Below are positions 38,048 to 50,427 of a DNA stretch of 64,000 bases, one piece after another. Origin of the DNA: Tigriopus japonicus (Eukaryota > Arthropoda > Copepoda > Harpacticoida > Harpacticidae); assembly GCA_010645155.1 (NCBI GenBank), contig CM021323.1, positions 10,040,196 through 10,104,195 of the forward strand, given 5' to 3'. The notes beneath the pieces are model-generated. The model searched no databases and was not told where the DNA came from. It saw nothing but the letters and a program-made list of their open reading frames with translations. Position 1 is the stretch's first letter. Each line of letters opens with the position of its first letter. The translations under genes and the position numbers were made by a program.

Positions 38048-39446
38048 AATCTGGTACTTGTAGCTCGTTTACCAATGTGATCTTCATTTATCAGAGGGAT
38101 TTGCAACTACTTTTCATGATTTTAATAAACTTTGGCCCAAAACACGCCATTATATTGAGAGTCAGCACAAAAGGTCACGAAAATCCAAATGCTTAGTAAA
38201 TGTTCACAAAAATGTCAAACAATAATCCCGTAAATATTTAGCCTCCAACACAGAGTAACAAATAGGGGTGATCATGTCAAATTTCAAATTAGCGGATATC
38301 TCTTTTCGTCCGTCATGTTCTGTATCCGTGAATTTTCTGATGTTTGACCTGCATAATCAAATCAAGCTTCCCTTTAATCGGAAATTCAAAATGTAGTAGT
38401 TGGATGTTGAGGAACGTAACGAATCATTGACCATGAAACTCCTACTTGCAAACCTACATATCAGAATGTGCCATAAAAAATCATCTCAACAAAGTGTTTA
38501 GAATACTCAATACTTGTGATGGAAACCATCCAATCCTCAATCATCATTTTCACGATAGGTTGCCTAACTAGGTCTGTCATTTTTTTGTTGAATGCTTTGA
38601 GGAAAAAAGCTTTCCTCTTGAGACGAACGCAAACGGCAACCCTGCTTAATTCGACTTTGGATCAGGGGCGCCATGCAAAGCGAAATTGATTCTTATTTTG
38701 GCAAGATAATGTACCATAAAAGGGGTGATGGCAATCCTAAAAATAGCAACCTCATGTGAGAAAGATTGGATTTTACCATCAGAACTCATCACCAATTTTA
38801 GTGTTTTCATTCCAACGTTGACCCGTTTTATTTTTGTTGTCGAAATTTTTAACAAACAAGAGTGCTTTTTTTGGCGCCTTTCCCCCTTTTTACTCTTTAT
38901 CCTGCGAGTCCAAAATGGTCAAGCCTACAATATTATTTACTTGATAAGGCAAAAGAGGGGCTAAATTGAGTAGATCGTTCATTTTCAATATAACACCAAA
39001 AAGAACAACGAGTGCGACGCGGATTATGATTGCGACTAACGGTCACGTCAAAGATTAAAAAATAAGAATGTCATTAATTTATTTGCCAAATATCCAATAC
39101 AGAACGTTTGGAGGTTTGCAAAGAGTTGGCATAGCTGAATGCTAATAAAATAATTGATACTAAGTATATCTAGAAAGATAGATGTATCAAATATGAAAGC
39201 AAGCAAGAGGGGATGAACTTTGAAAACACATTTCACTTGTTGTTTCTGAGTTTCCTTTGTATCTACTCGTCGCTGAATGTAATTTCCCGATATTTTCTCA
39301 ATTCTAAAAAATGACTAAAGTTTTTTAGTCATTTTTTTTTATCTAATCCCAGTAAATAAAATATAGTTTGCCTTTTTAATGTTGAAATTTAGCACAAATA
39401 AAAAATCTAATCCCAAATAAAATCTAATCCCAAATCCGTTTTTTTA
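38048..39446. other. no gene recognised
   Basis: AT-rich sequence. A short hairpin with AAAATGACTAAA/TTTAGTCATTTT arms lies near 39308-39341, followed by repeated AAATCTAATCCCAAAT units to about 39437. No supported exon. Confidence 0.55.
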
Positions 39447-39546
39447 TTGCTTGGACCAAACTCCTTTTCAAGGAGATTGTTCCGATCTGTAATCAGAAGG
39501 GAAACCGGATATTTTACTTGAATATGTTTCGGTTTGTCACTATTAA
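39447..39546 (+). repeat. 100-bp direct repeat, left copy
   Basis: Matches 41758-41857 in the same orientation with about three mismatches over 100 bp. Both begin TTGCTTGGA and end GTCACTATTAA. The pair brackets TIR-element copy 2 at a distance. Confidence 0.85.
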
Positions 39547-39737
39547 CTACCTTTACTACTACTTGTCACTTTTTACTACTTTAATTGCATGCTCAAAATT
39601 TCACTTTCACGTTTTTTTTCTTTTTTTGAACAATCAATAATATTGTCAAGTACGGGGGATGTGGTCCAAATCCATCAGGTTTTCCTCGCTATTGAATGTT
39701 GGAAATGAAAAGAACTGATTTAGCGAAAGTGGAATAT

Positions 39738-41427
39738 TGGGTCGCATGTTAACGCACATAAGATCGATTTGTTTTATAGTATACTCAACTCTGGTCTTAC
39801 TACATAGCTGACCTCAAGTATACTTAACGTGAAACAAACCGACGAGTATAGCAATTGTTGTGTACTCACACAATTTGCCCATGCAATTTCAAAGTAGAGG
39901 ATAGCTTTGCGAGACCAAAGATAGATTTCATACGATTTTTTATGCCAAAACGGGGACAAGGAGGGTTTCTGTGACAGATATTTCAAAGCCGAGCTGAATT
40001 TCATTGGTACAGTATTTGCAATTATTGATAATGATAAAACATAAATGGTGGACCTAGTTATTTCCTAGTTTTCAAAATTGAAGACAATTTGTCATTTGTG
40101 GCTCAAATACACTAAACATATGGTATGTCATAAGAAAATAGGTCTCGAGAGGTCTCGAAAAAAAACAAGATGTCCTCGGAGCTTTCAGAATTAAAGGATA
40201 CAAAAGGCGTAATCCATAGTTCTATTGGTATTGAAATTTCCTCGAAAATGTTATTGAAACAGCAGCATTTATTCTTTCAATGTCTTTTTTCGTTTCCGTG
40301 GCGAAAACTTGCATCTTAATTACTCGTTAGGAGAATAACACAAATGAACATATTGGAGCATCTTTTGAATTAAAAGTGATAATTGTAGAGAAAGTCAGGA
40401 AAACAATCCAATCCGTTTGGTCGTTCTAGTTATGCTTCCATGAACTCTTGAGAATGTTTAGACCAAATCCTATTTTCCTTGAAGCGGCTTATCTATCCGA
40501 TTTTTTGGCATCAATTTCAAATCGAAAAAACAGTAGTGTCTCGAACACACGGACTGAAATGACGTTCTTGATAACATGGGAGCGTTGTGGGTTCTTGGGT
40601 TGAAGATGGGCAATTTTGGCAGGGCCTTCATGAGCGCGGCTTATTATTCCCGTTGAAGTTTTTTTTCTTTTATGCTTTTGCGTAGTTGATTGATCCGTGG
40701 ACAAGTCCATTGGTAGGTGGGGCCATTGAGTGATGAGGGATGGATTTGCAAGCGGAGTCGATGTCTCTTATTCTGTTTTGTGTCTTTTATTCACAATTTT
40801 CTATTGATTCCATACCCATCCATTGGTTCGTTGTATCCGGGGGTGGTGGTGTTGAAGGAAGTCTCATTTATTTGTCTGATTGACGCACTTTTTGATGTTT
40901 CCGAGCACGTTGGAAGATGATCAAATCGTTCCTCTCGTCGTTTTCTTCAAGAGTTCCCGCTTAAAGTTGAATTGGATTCAGTTAGACTTGAAAATCTTTG
41001 AGAAATCGACTTTCAGTTCGATTTTGAACGAGTCCGAAGGCATTTGTATAGTAAATGGGCTTGAAGTTTAACTGTTTAAACTTGTGTTTAACAACACCGG
41101 CCCAGTGTTTCCACACAAACAGTTTTTTATGGTCAGACAGCTTTTCTCAACGCAGAATGTAGCAGATATGGGTAACTTAGGCTTATTTCACCCTCGCTGA
41201 AATGGGCGCACTGAGTCACAGCCTCTAATCTAAAGAGCGCGAGTGCAACACAAAGGTGCACTCGTGCCCTTAGAGTATACTTAAAAATATCTCTGCCGGA
41301 AGAGTATACTTATCTTGAGGTTTGTTCAATTATTCCGCATGTTACGACCAAACTAAAATTAGAGTATACTCAAGCGCAATTATAGTATACGAAACACCAT
41401 GAATTAGATGCGTTAACATGCGACCCA
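39738..41427 (-). mobile_element. 1.69-kb non-autonomous TIR element, copy 2
   Basis: Inverted copy of the element at 7171-8720, with the same 19-bp terminal inverted repeats (TGGGTCGCATGTTAACGCA and complement). Long internal stretches are recognisable, for example the segment around 41080-41300 against 7310-7530. It is about 140 bp longer than copy 1, with differing sequence around 39870-40180. Flanking bases show no clear duplication. No transposase frame was seen. Confidence 0.85.
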
Positions 41428-41757
41428 TTGATTGCAACATTATCTTCCTTATTTAGCACAAAGTAGGAAGAGAACCCTCCCTCTTGATCAAGCAAATATC
41501 ATATGTAATATCAATCCTGCTGCCAGGTTATTGGCTGTCCTTTTTGTCCATCTTTAGATTATTAACCAAAATGTGCCATCCAGCTTCAAAGTTTCAAAAA
41601 GTAACCAATTTCATACCACATTTGTGAACACATTTGCCTTATTAGTGGCCGTTTAAATCATGCCTCCTCAAACTTAGGTGCAGTCCCATTTGCTAACCTG
41701 AGATCGGGGTAAATTTGTTTGAAACTGCTTCAAGCTTTCAAGCACCGCTGAAAATTG

Positions 41758-41857
41758 TTGCTTGGATCAAACTCCTTTTCAAGGAGATTGTTCCGATCTG
41801 TAATCAGAAGGGAAACCGGATATTTTACCTGAATATGTTTCGGTCTGTCACTATTAA
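41758..41857 (+). repeat. 100-bp direct repeat, right copy
   Basis: Partner of 39447-39546. Only this segment is shared. The flanks of the two copies differ. Confidence 0.85.
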
Positions 41858-42856
41858 TCGTATGCAACATACGCATAGTTCAAGTCTTTCATAACTACTT
41901 TTTGATACTCGTCAAAGATATAGTTTTGAAATTGCTTTTGAATACTAAATAGATTTGATGAGTTTTTGAACACTTTCGCTTCCTTTTCCTCGTTTCAAAG
42001 CGTTTTATAACGTTGTCAATTCTCATGATTTCTACTACACTAACACGGAGTCATTTTGGCCACTCAAAGCTTTTGCTAACTAACATGACCTCACGTACGT
42101 TTTTCAGTGATGCTCAGTCCTTTGATTTGGCCTTTTGTATTAGTAACTTTGTTGTAAGCTTCAATCACATGATCATATTGGTCGGAAACGTCCTGATCCC
42201 AAATCTTAATTCTATCCTTCGAGGTTTGACGAACCACCTGCTCAAAGCTCCGACAAAATGGGACAGATAGCAGAGTTCGTTTCACTATCGTTTGCTCATC
42301 GGCACCACTTTTCTTCTCCTTTCTTTGCGTTCGTTCCCTGGCTTGCCTTCCGTGGTTTTGGTATCACCCTGCATGAGCTTGATTGACTTGGTTCCAAATG
42401 TAATGCAGTACAAAACGAAAATGATGGTTCCGGGGATCCCTTCTCTCTTCACGATGATTCACGCTGAGGAAGGTGGGTGACCTCCATTAGTATTAGTTAT
42501 TGATTACCGATAACATTCTCGCTCGCGTGGCCACGACCTCGAGCATTTTTACAATAACTGTCGAAAGGCAACGGCCAAATTGAAAAACCCAACGTCGGCC
42601 TCGATACCGGGTGACAATTCAGCAAAGCTTGTTACACGTGTTGACTACGCCATTATCGATGACGAGATACCAATACAAATGCAATGATTATGAGATCCGT
42701 TATGAATCAGTAACATGACCCAACCGATTCCATCGACAGAAAGATTAAAGAAACCTGCCCCAATTATTCAAAGGTCACATGAATGTTGGAAAATGAAATC
42801 AATTGTACTCTACTGAAATGAATCAAAACGAAGGGTGAGGATCAGTGGGGCCCTTC
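41858..42856. other. no gene recognised
   Basis: Mixed-composition sequence with short open frames only. No splice-supported exon or element seen. Confidence 0.5.
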
Positions 42857-43128
42857 AATGGATGAGTGTAATCGAACGAATTCAGCTGGGGATTCTGGGG
42901 CCAAAATGGCTAGGGATGCGTCGGAGTTGAGATTCACTCTCCATAAAATTTAATCGAAATTCGTGAGCCCCACTTGTCTTCTTCATTTTGAATATCAATT
43001 CAAGTAAGATTTTTTTTTCTCCCATAGCAAACTAAAACTATGAAATGTCCAAACCTAGTTCTGATCCATCCCTAGTCATTTTGGCCCCAGAATCCCCAGC
43101 TGAATTCGTTCGATTACACTCATCCATT
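42857..43128. mobile_element. 272-bp inverted-repeat element (MITE-like)
   Basis: The first ~62 bp (42857-42918) match the reverse complement of 43067-43128 with one or two mismatches. The arms start AATGGATGAGTGTAATCGAA. The 150-bp interior is unrelated. No target-site duplication could be read, so the family is unknown. Confidence 0.7.
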
Positions 43129-44079
43129 AAGTGTTTGTACTCTAAAGTAGGAATCATTATGAAGCCTTGAAAGCTGCATTTCGGTGAGCTATTCTCCAAT
43201 GGCAGAATATACAATCATCGTTGGATCCTGGCTGGTTTGACATTCGAAAGGGCTAGAGACTACTTACCCAAGGGTGAGATAGTGGGCTCTTCCGTGGTGG
43301 CCTCAAAGGCCCAAACACTACCACTGCTACTACCACATCCAAACCCATCACGAGTGGTTGGGCCTTGGAAATCGATGATTGAGATTATCCATAAAACACT
43401 CATCAAATGTGTCACTCTCCCGCCCATCTTGATTCTTGAGACGCTTCACAAGATCTCTTGGCTAGATTCACTCATGGTTTTTCACTGTACGTAAGTCACA
43501 TTTGGAGACACATAAAAGTTGGTACTGTCCTCGTTCTTTTTTGGGAACTAAGTGTGGAAAATGGTCCTAGAGACTGTTGAAAGAAAGAAGGAAGATGGGT
43601 TGGTTCAGAAGTTGGATCGCTCACTCACGCACTCACGCGCTTACTCGCTTATTGTACTCTTGCTTTCTTGGTTGCTTGCTAGGAGGGTGATTTTAAATCG
43701 ATTATTCATTTCAATCTTTTACAATCGAAGATTGCGCATCTAATAACGCCAGAGAGGCTGATGGAGAAGGGGAAAAGTTGCTCAGGCTTTTTGTCGATAA
43801 AGGTCGAAGGAAGGAGGTCGAACAGAAATTGTTTGTCAAGAAACTTCTTTTTCAGGATCGCTCACTGAGCATCCTAGAGAAAGAGAGAGAGAGAAAAAAG
43901 GGGGGACGAATAAGAAAAGGTGATGATGGAACAAGTTGGACCAAAAATGTTTCCAACTCATCTCATAAATCAACCCAAAAAAGGTCCCAAAAGTGTGAAC
44001 CTCATCCATTCTGCGTACCTTCACTTGGCCTTACGGTTCTTGAAGCATTACTTAGGCGAGTATCTCTTTCCCTCGTAAG
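43129..44079. other. no gene recognised
   Basis: Contains purine-rich, GAGA-rich tracts (43870-43910). The 171-codon plus-strand frame at 43778-44293 is lysine/arginine-rich and runs into the neighbouring element. I do not treat it as a gene. Confidence 0.5.
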
Positions 44080-44604
44080 TAGGGATGGGCAAATATTGGT
44101 TCAAAAAAGTTTTAAACGAAAGTGCTTGAAAAAACAGGCCGAGAAAACGGGAAACCTAGTTAGTCATTATGTAATTCTGTCGATTTGTTTGCAACAAACT
44201 CTGGCTTTGGTGGAAAGGTCACAATTCCAAAATCAGCCACAAATCAAATATCAATGGAAAGAAATGGAAAAGCCATTATTCTTTAGATATTAGTGATTAG
44301 GCGGTTTTTGAAGTCCAGTATCAATTTGTGTTTCTCCGTTACAAGAATTATTGACTTAAATAAGTTAATTTGATAGAAACAAATAAATTAACCAGCAGTA
44401 AAGAAGAGCAGTAAACAATCAGCTATTTGATTATTCATTCAACTAGGAATGCCCAAGCAAAGCCACAGCTTCTTTGACTAAACTAGCTTCATGATTCCTA
44501 GCCTTCAACATTACCTCTCTAAATTGCTGAATCAAAGATAACTTACAAAAGAAAGGAACTACATTTTTTCAAGTAAATTGTCACGGCAAAACCGCCCATC
44601 CCTA
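44080..44604. mobile_element. 525-bp candidate hAT element
   Basis: Begins TAGGGATGGGC and ends GCCCATCCCTA, an 11-bp inverted repeat widely seen at hAT termini. The 8-bp flanks (CTCGTAAG and ATCTACAT) do not match, so the insertion may be old or the ends mis-set. No coding frame. Confidence 0.55.
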
Positions 44605-47600
44605 ATCTACATAAGACAGCAGTTGAACCTCTTGGTGCTCAAAGAGGTCAAACAAATTATGAAGTAACTGAGTAACTTGGCAATCCCCCATCATCCCATC
44701 CATTTGAAATTATTCCGCCAGAATAGATTGGACTTGGTTGAAGTTAAACAGACCTTGATAAAACGTGACAGTGCTCAACAAAGACAAAGAAATGCACAAT
44801 AAATATTGCACAAAAAGAAATGTTTTCAATTGCCAGCCTATTTGACATTGTGATTCAACAAGTTTCCCACAGCCATGTGAATTTTGAAAATCAGAGAATT
44901 TTTGTTTGATGGTTCAAGTTGCCTGTTGAGACGAAGAACGTCTATTTTCACATTTACTGCTGACATTAGATCCATAAATAAGAGAGAATTGACATAAGAA
45001 ATTTCGATATTTCAATTGCAGACGATCTCCGAGATTCCTTCCTCACTCTAATTTTCTTATTATCAAATGTCCCTGGATCATCCTTTCAAAGGAAATATAA
45101 TACCAGGAAACGACTGCCAATTTTGGTCCAATCATTGTGATAATTCTTGTCTGGTCTGTCTCTCACTCTCTCTTTCTCTCGTCTTAGCGAGTATGACATG
45201 AACCAAAAAAGGCCTCTTTGACGAGAGAGCTTACTTGGAAAAGATTAGCTTTTTCTTGCATGTGTATGGTGGATTATTCTCTGCAAATCTATTTATCTTC
45301 ATCTCCCATCTTTCTTTCATTCGCTCGTTTCGCTCTCGAGATTGCGAAATGACCTTACCTCTGGAAGGCTTCGAGTTCACAAAGTTTCCCTCTTCTTCCT
45401 TCGTTGACTCTAGTATGAATTCGGAATTTCAGTCGAAAAGGACTTCAATTCCAACGGGTTCGTCGTCGTTGTCGCTCTTACTATGTTGAGCCACGACTAA
45501 AAGTACCAGCAATACTGCTACTGGTTTTACTTCTAACTCTTTCGTTCACCACTGGTGTCTTGTTTATGGGTGGACTTTCACAGACATTTTTTTCCGTCGT
45601 CTCTCGTTTTCAAAGGGAGAAGAAACAGCAAAGTTTCCCATCTTTGTATGTGTCCATAGTACTGGAACTAGTTTTTTATGTTGTTCAAGCCGCTTCTTCG
45701 ATTCTCAATGAGAGTGAATAAGTCAAGGAAAAAGGCCAGGCTCTCGCTGTCCTTCTCGCCAGGACAACTCGCATTGATTAAGAGTTTCCAAAGAAGTAGC
45801 TTTTGATGGCAGAGTGTTATTCTTCCCCTGGAGTTTCTTTTTCGGAGCCGGGGCTTTTTTCGATCGAAGCTATCCGGAAGTGGTTCGAGTCTCTCGTCTG
45901 GATGGTCGTCAAACCATCGTTAAAAGAAGACCAAGAAGGCCCGAGGAGATCGTCGTGTTCGTAGTTCCTGAGCTTTTTGGCAGACGAGCCCGTTCCTGCT
46001 CATGGGATCCAATATTTGTTGGAAGCAGGGAGGAGTGGGGACTGGCTTGGTATGTCTTGATCCTTCACCGTTCAAGATAATTGAGAAACTTTTTTAACGC
46101 CAATCCCAACACAGCAGCCAGTCACGGGAAACAAGTGGTCGTGGATCCATCCAGAAACCGACCAGCCTGGCTCATTTTGAAACTTTAATCCAATCCGAAA
46201 GGCCCGACGACGAATGCCTGGCTGGTTGAGGTGTTTTGCGGTGGAAGAGCCCTAATTATCTCATCACTATCCACATCCACTTGGGTGGAATTCAAGGCCT
46301 CCTCGGTTACTCTCACTGATTAGACCGCGAGTCAAGACATCATGGGGCTCAAGTCACTGGTTTTCACCCAAGACTCACTTCACTGCACAACTGATTGGCA
46401 CAGACGTTTATTCAGTACAAAGTTCGACCTCAACCACAGCAATCATGAACAACCACTCTCCCACAGAAGGGGCAAAGAGAGGGAGACCCGTAAAACGTAG
46501 TCAAGCACAATTCAATTAGTTCTGACTGACTGGTTTTTGGACCGCTTCTGATACCGTTCAAGTACGTTCGTTCCCATCCGCTCACCTTCTGGTTGCTTGC
46601 TTGCTCTTCTCTTTTCGTTTCCTACGAGCCGGACTCACTCTGGCCTCGATGTCCTCGGTGCTAAACGGAGTTGGAGAACTCGAGTGAACGGGCGAACGCC
46701 GCGCAATTCCCCGTTGCTCGTCGAGTCTGGAACCTTGACATGGGACCAGCAGATCCCCTTGGTCCTCTAGTTCTATTCCGTTTTCCAATATTGAAGTGAC
46801 ATTGACAATTTGAGACTGGAAGAGAATCGAATCAAGGACATGCAACTGGTATTCGTCACTAGCCATTGAAATGTTCAAATTGTATGAATATCCCAAGTCA
46901 GACATTATTTACTACCCCAACGCTCCAAGAGAATAGGTTTCTTAGAGACCGATACACCATCTTAACCGAGACCTCAAGTTTTTTGCAGCCATCAAACTCA
47001 AGACAGACCCAATCATCGGTTGCGCAAAACACACACCAACGCCTTTCCAATTCTCATGAAGATCATTCCCTGTCAAGGGTTTTTTTTTTCAATGTACTGC
47101 TGCTGTAAATAAGAGCATGCCACTACAACCAACCACTGTACTGAAACGTACTCCCAAGTTTGTTCCGGAGATCAGAACGAAGCAACCACAAATTCCAACT
47201 TTCTTCATGATCTGTCTCAATGATGGCTCAAGGATACCCGGGCTCTAAAGGAGGTTTTCAGATTATTGGTTTTCTTGGTGCAACTACTTTACTCTATAGA
47301 GGGTTTAAACCTAGAGGGAGGAAAACATGGCATACCCAACTCAGATTGGGTCAAGTTACATCCAACGTAAACGAATTTTCTGAGGTAATCGGGGCAAGGG
47401 CATCATAACTACTGTCATGCAAAAACAATAAATTACACACGGACGCCTTTTGCAAAGTCAAATATTAACCTCAAAGCTTAAAATGAACACGTTTTCAAAG
47501 ATAAGCGCCAGTTAGTTACGCCATATTGCTAATTATCATGAGAAGTCCTTTTCACTATTGGTTGATTCACTTAGGGAGCAATAGATTCTCGATATTTTCC

Positions 47601-47977
47601 ACATTCACGTTTTTGAGCAGGATATGTATGGCCTTGTCGAGAGAGATCTTGAATGAGATGGGCTAAAAAATGAAGTCCCCATGGAGGAAAAAAGAGAGTG
47701 ATATCTAACAACATTTAGTCACGCTCCAAGATGGTCTCCGAGTTCCGGGAGAAGAAGCTGCTTATACTTCACCACAATCTAACCTGATGCTAAACCAGGG
47801 ACCCATTGAAACGGGTAAGTCCGATGGGATGAATCCTTTAGGAATATGGCTTGGCTAGCATTCATTCATGACGTTCGATGACCATGGCAGATGAGTTTAG
47901 TTTCAACGAATGATGAAATTGAAAGTAAATGAAAACAACTGGAACAGCTTGCTTATCAGTTTTTGAACCTGCTATGC
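44605..47977. other. no gene confirmed; weak minus-strand exon candidate
   Basis: Largely non-repetitive. On the minus strand an open frame at 46582-46905 ends in a basic segment (ARRKRKEKSKQATR), beside a good donor (AAGGTGAGC). It could be a 5' exon of the Sidestep-family gene or of another gene. It would end in phase 2, whereas the first confirmed Side exon needs phase 1. A direct join therefore fails, and I leave it unassigned. Confidence 0.4.
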
Positions 47978-48099
47978 AACAATCTTTAATAAAAAATAAC
48001 CTTGCCGCTCACGGACAATGTTCTATTAGCTAACTTGGACTAAATCTTCTTGATTTCATTGTCCGTCAGCGGCAAGGTTATTTTTTATTAAAGATTGTT
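47978..48099. repeat. 122-bp near-perfect hairpin
   Basis: Arms 47978-48020 and 48057-48099 are complementary at 42 of 43 positions, around a 36-bp loop. The arm starts AACAATCTTTAATAAAAAAT. It could be a very young palindromic MITE or the end-to-end inverted tip of a larger element. No target-site duplication seen. Confidence 0.8.
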
Positions 48100-49559
48100 T
48101 TTCTATCACGAGCTGCAATTTTGTCGAGGAATGGAAAAAAAACCCGGTTGACAACCATGGTACACAGAAATTGCAAACTGGTCGGATGAAATTTGCTTTG
48201 ATAATGAGATTTGGAACTATTAAAAAAGTGTCCGAATAACTGAGAGTCGGTTATTTCCTAGTCATTTTATCTGACAACAAAATTTACACGTTTGGAACGG
48301 AGAGATTCAGCAAAAAAAATATTTTTGTTATTGTGGTGTTGCCTTTTGATCGTCACTCACTTATTTACTCAATTTGATTAGCAACTAGCTGGACTTGATT
48401 TGCGTTCATTTTCAAGCACAAGCAAGCCCACTTGGCTAAAATCGACTAAGTCCATCTCGGTTCCAAATTTGAAAGGAATCGTCAATAGATGGCGGTGTTG
48501 ACCATCAAATGACTCTTCCTGGTTAGAATTTGCTTCGCTAATGGGAAAAATTTCAATTAACATAAGAATCAGAGTTTCCTAATGAATCATTGAAGTTGCC
48601 ATATTGGTGCCATGAGAGACAGGTCTGAAGTCGCATTTTCAAATATAATCTTAGATATGGGGGAAGTTAAATTAGCATTGAATTTGCAAATGGTGCATCA
48701 AAATCATCATTTTCTTGGTGGCTAATTTGTCCAAGTTGCTAAACTGCTTTTGAACGGCAAAGCTGTCCATGGATCAAATGAGGAATAAAGGGATAGCCTT
48801 CAGTGTGGCCACTTGACAGGAATGTTGAACAAATTTCCGGGATTGAACATTGTGGATTGAGACAAAAAGCTCACCCAATAATAAATACTTCAAATAATAG
48901 ATTGCTTTAAAACACACAAGACTATGTTCTTTTGCTTTTGAAAAGATACAATTAGCTCAATTTGATGACATGATATGTGTCTTTTTTCAAAGCAATTTTT
49001 TTTACTTGGCACTTCAGTCACAATGCATGCAAGATCACAACATCTCCAAGTTCATAGATATCAACAAAAACAACATACTACCATGTCTTAAAAGACAACT
49101 TCTTGCTGAAGACATAATAATGTGGGAAAAATTGTTGAATTTCCATTCTTCAAGTTCCAGCTTAGGATGTCCAAATTTATTTGCACTAAAACATCAAAAC
49201 ATTTTTTGTATTGGGCCAAAACTACAAGATGCTGACATAGAAAACATATTTCAAATTTGTTCTTCACAGTTCTTAGAGGTTTTAATTGCTTATTTGTGCA
49301 ATAAACACAATTGCTCTCTGAATGTAATTATTTGACATGAACATAATAATATTAGTCCTTCTGCAAAGCCCCTTGTTTGGAAATAAGATATTGTTTCAAA
49401 ATATCTTATTAATAGTAATGATAGTAATGTTTATTGCAAGAATTCTCTCATTGGATATACTTCATACATTTATTGTAATGAAGTCATGGGGCCCATTCTG
49501 GGTTGAGAGGCACCATTTGAGGCACAATATCCACTAGACAGAGGGGGTTGGGTAGGGTG
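48100..49559. other. no gene recognised
   Basis: AT-rich. Holds a plus-strand frame of 121 codons (48970-49335) with no recognisable domain. It also holds one copy (48444-48493) of a ~50-bp sequence repeated at 49870-49917, starting GACTAAGTCCATCT. Confidence 0.5.
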
Positions 49560-49638
49560 GGGGAAAACCTGGGATTGAACCCAAGAACCCAAGCATAACT
49601 TGGTCATGCATTAGTCAACTGCGCTACACCATCTCCCC
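49560..49638 (-). repeat. tRNA-like sequence (SINE head or tRNA pseudogene)
   Basis: A 79-nt minus-strand unit that nearly folds as a tRNA. The 5' GGGGAGA can pair with TTTCCCC at the 3' end. It has an A-box-like TGGTGTAGCGCAGTTG and a B box GGGTTCAATCCC with a paired T stem. The anticodon arm (CCAAGTTATGCTTGG) gives an ambiguous, too short loop. The unit is longer than usual. A tRNA-derived SINE or a pseudogene is more likely than an active tRNA gene. Confidence 0.5.
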
Positions 49639-50127
49639 AAATTATTATCAATATTAAATCATTATTTTCAAACTTTGGAGGTGGAAATAAGTTTGGTGGG
49701 TGTGAAAGCTCTGAGTGGGTAGTTTGGACATGCTTGTTTTTCAGCAATAGCTGAATGAAGTACAACAAACTGTGACTTTTCCTTCAAAACAAAGCACCCA
49801 TTTAACCCAGTTTGTCATATCTTTGGATGTCTGTGATAGAGTTTTGATTCACTGAGTTTGAAAAAAGGACTAAGTCCATCTTGGTGCCAAATTTCAAAAA
49901 TCCGTCAATAGATGGACACCTGACATCAGAGGATGCTTCCAGGTTGGGAATCTAGGCGCTTCGCGCCTATAGAGTCCTTTAAGCGTAACCAATGAAATGG
50001 AAAACACGTGCAACCTTTGAGCTTTAATACACAAAGTTTTTGTTCATACATGTCCAAAATACATTGTGAAGTTCGAAAATATGTCAAATGTTTGTGTCAG
50101 GGTGCAATATTTGGAGCTATATTACTA

Positions 50128-50190
50128 AAGTGACCTCCCAGTCTTATGTACTTTGACCTCCCAGTCTTATGTATTGTGACCTCCCAGTCA
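50128..50190. repeat. ~25-bp tandem repeat, about 2.5 units
   Basis: TGACCTCCCAGTCTTATGTA recurs at close spacing, with the last copy incomplete. Confidence 0.8.
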
Positions 50191-50427
50191 GCTGCTTGTT
50201 AAAGGACCCAATATCTATGCCTGCACTTTGTGTGGGATGGAATTTGATGTTGAACACGCTAAGGTATGCGATTTACAACCTGAACTTGCATTTTAGGGAG
50301 TCAGTGGCAAAATTGCTCATTCAAGTGCTCAAAACAAACCTCCACTGACTGTACTGGACTGACATTCCTCTGTAAGCCCTCTAGTTGACACGAAAAAGTG
50401 GGGCGCAAGCTGCTCCTTACGTGGCAA

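Noticed and set aside
39441..41863. LTR retrotransposon
   Set aside because: The 100-bp direct repeats are too short, lack TG…CA ends, and no gag or pol sequence lies between them.
43778..44293. 171-codon plus-strand open frame
   Set aside because: Lys/Arg-rich because of purine tracts, and it crosses the left end of the candidate hAT element, so it is not one coding unit.
48970..49335. 121-codon plus-strand open frame
   Set aside because: Reasonably complex protein but no recognised motif, AT-rich surroundings and diverged repeats on both sides. Not enough to call a gene.
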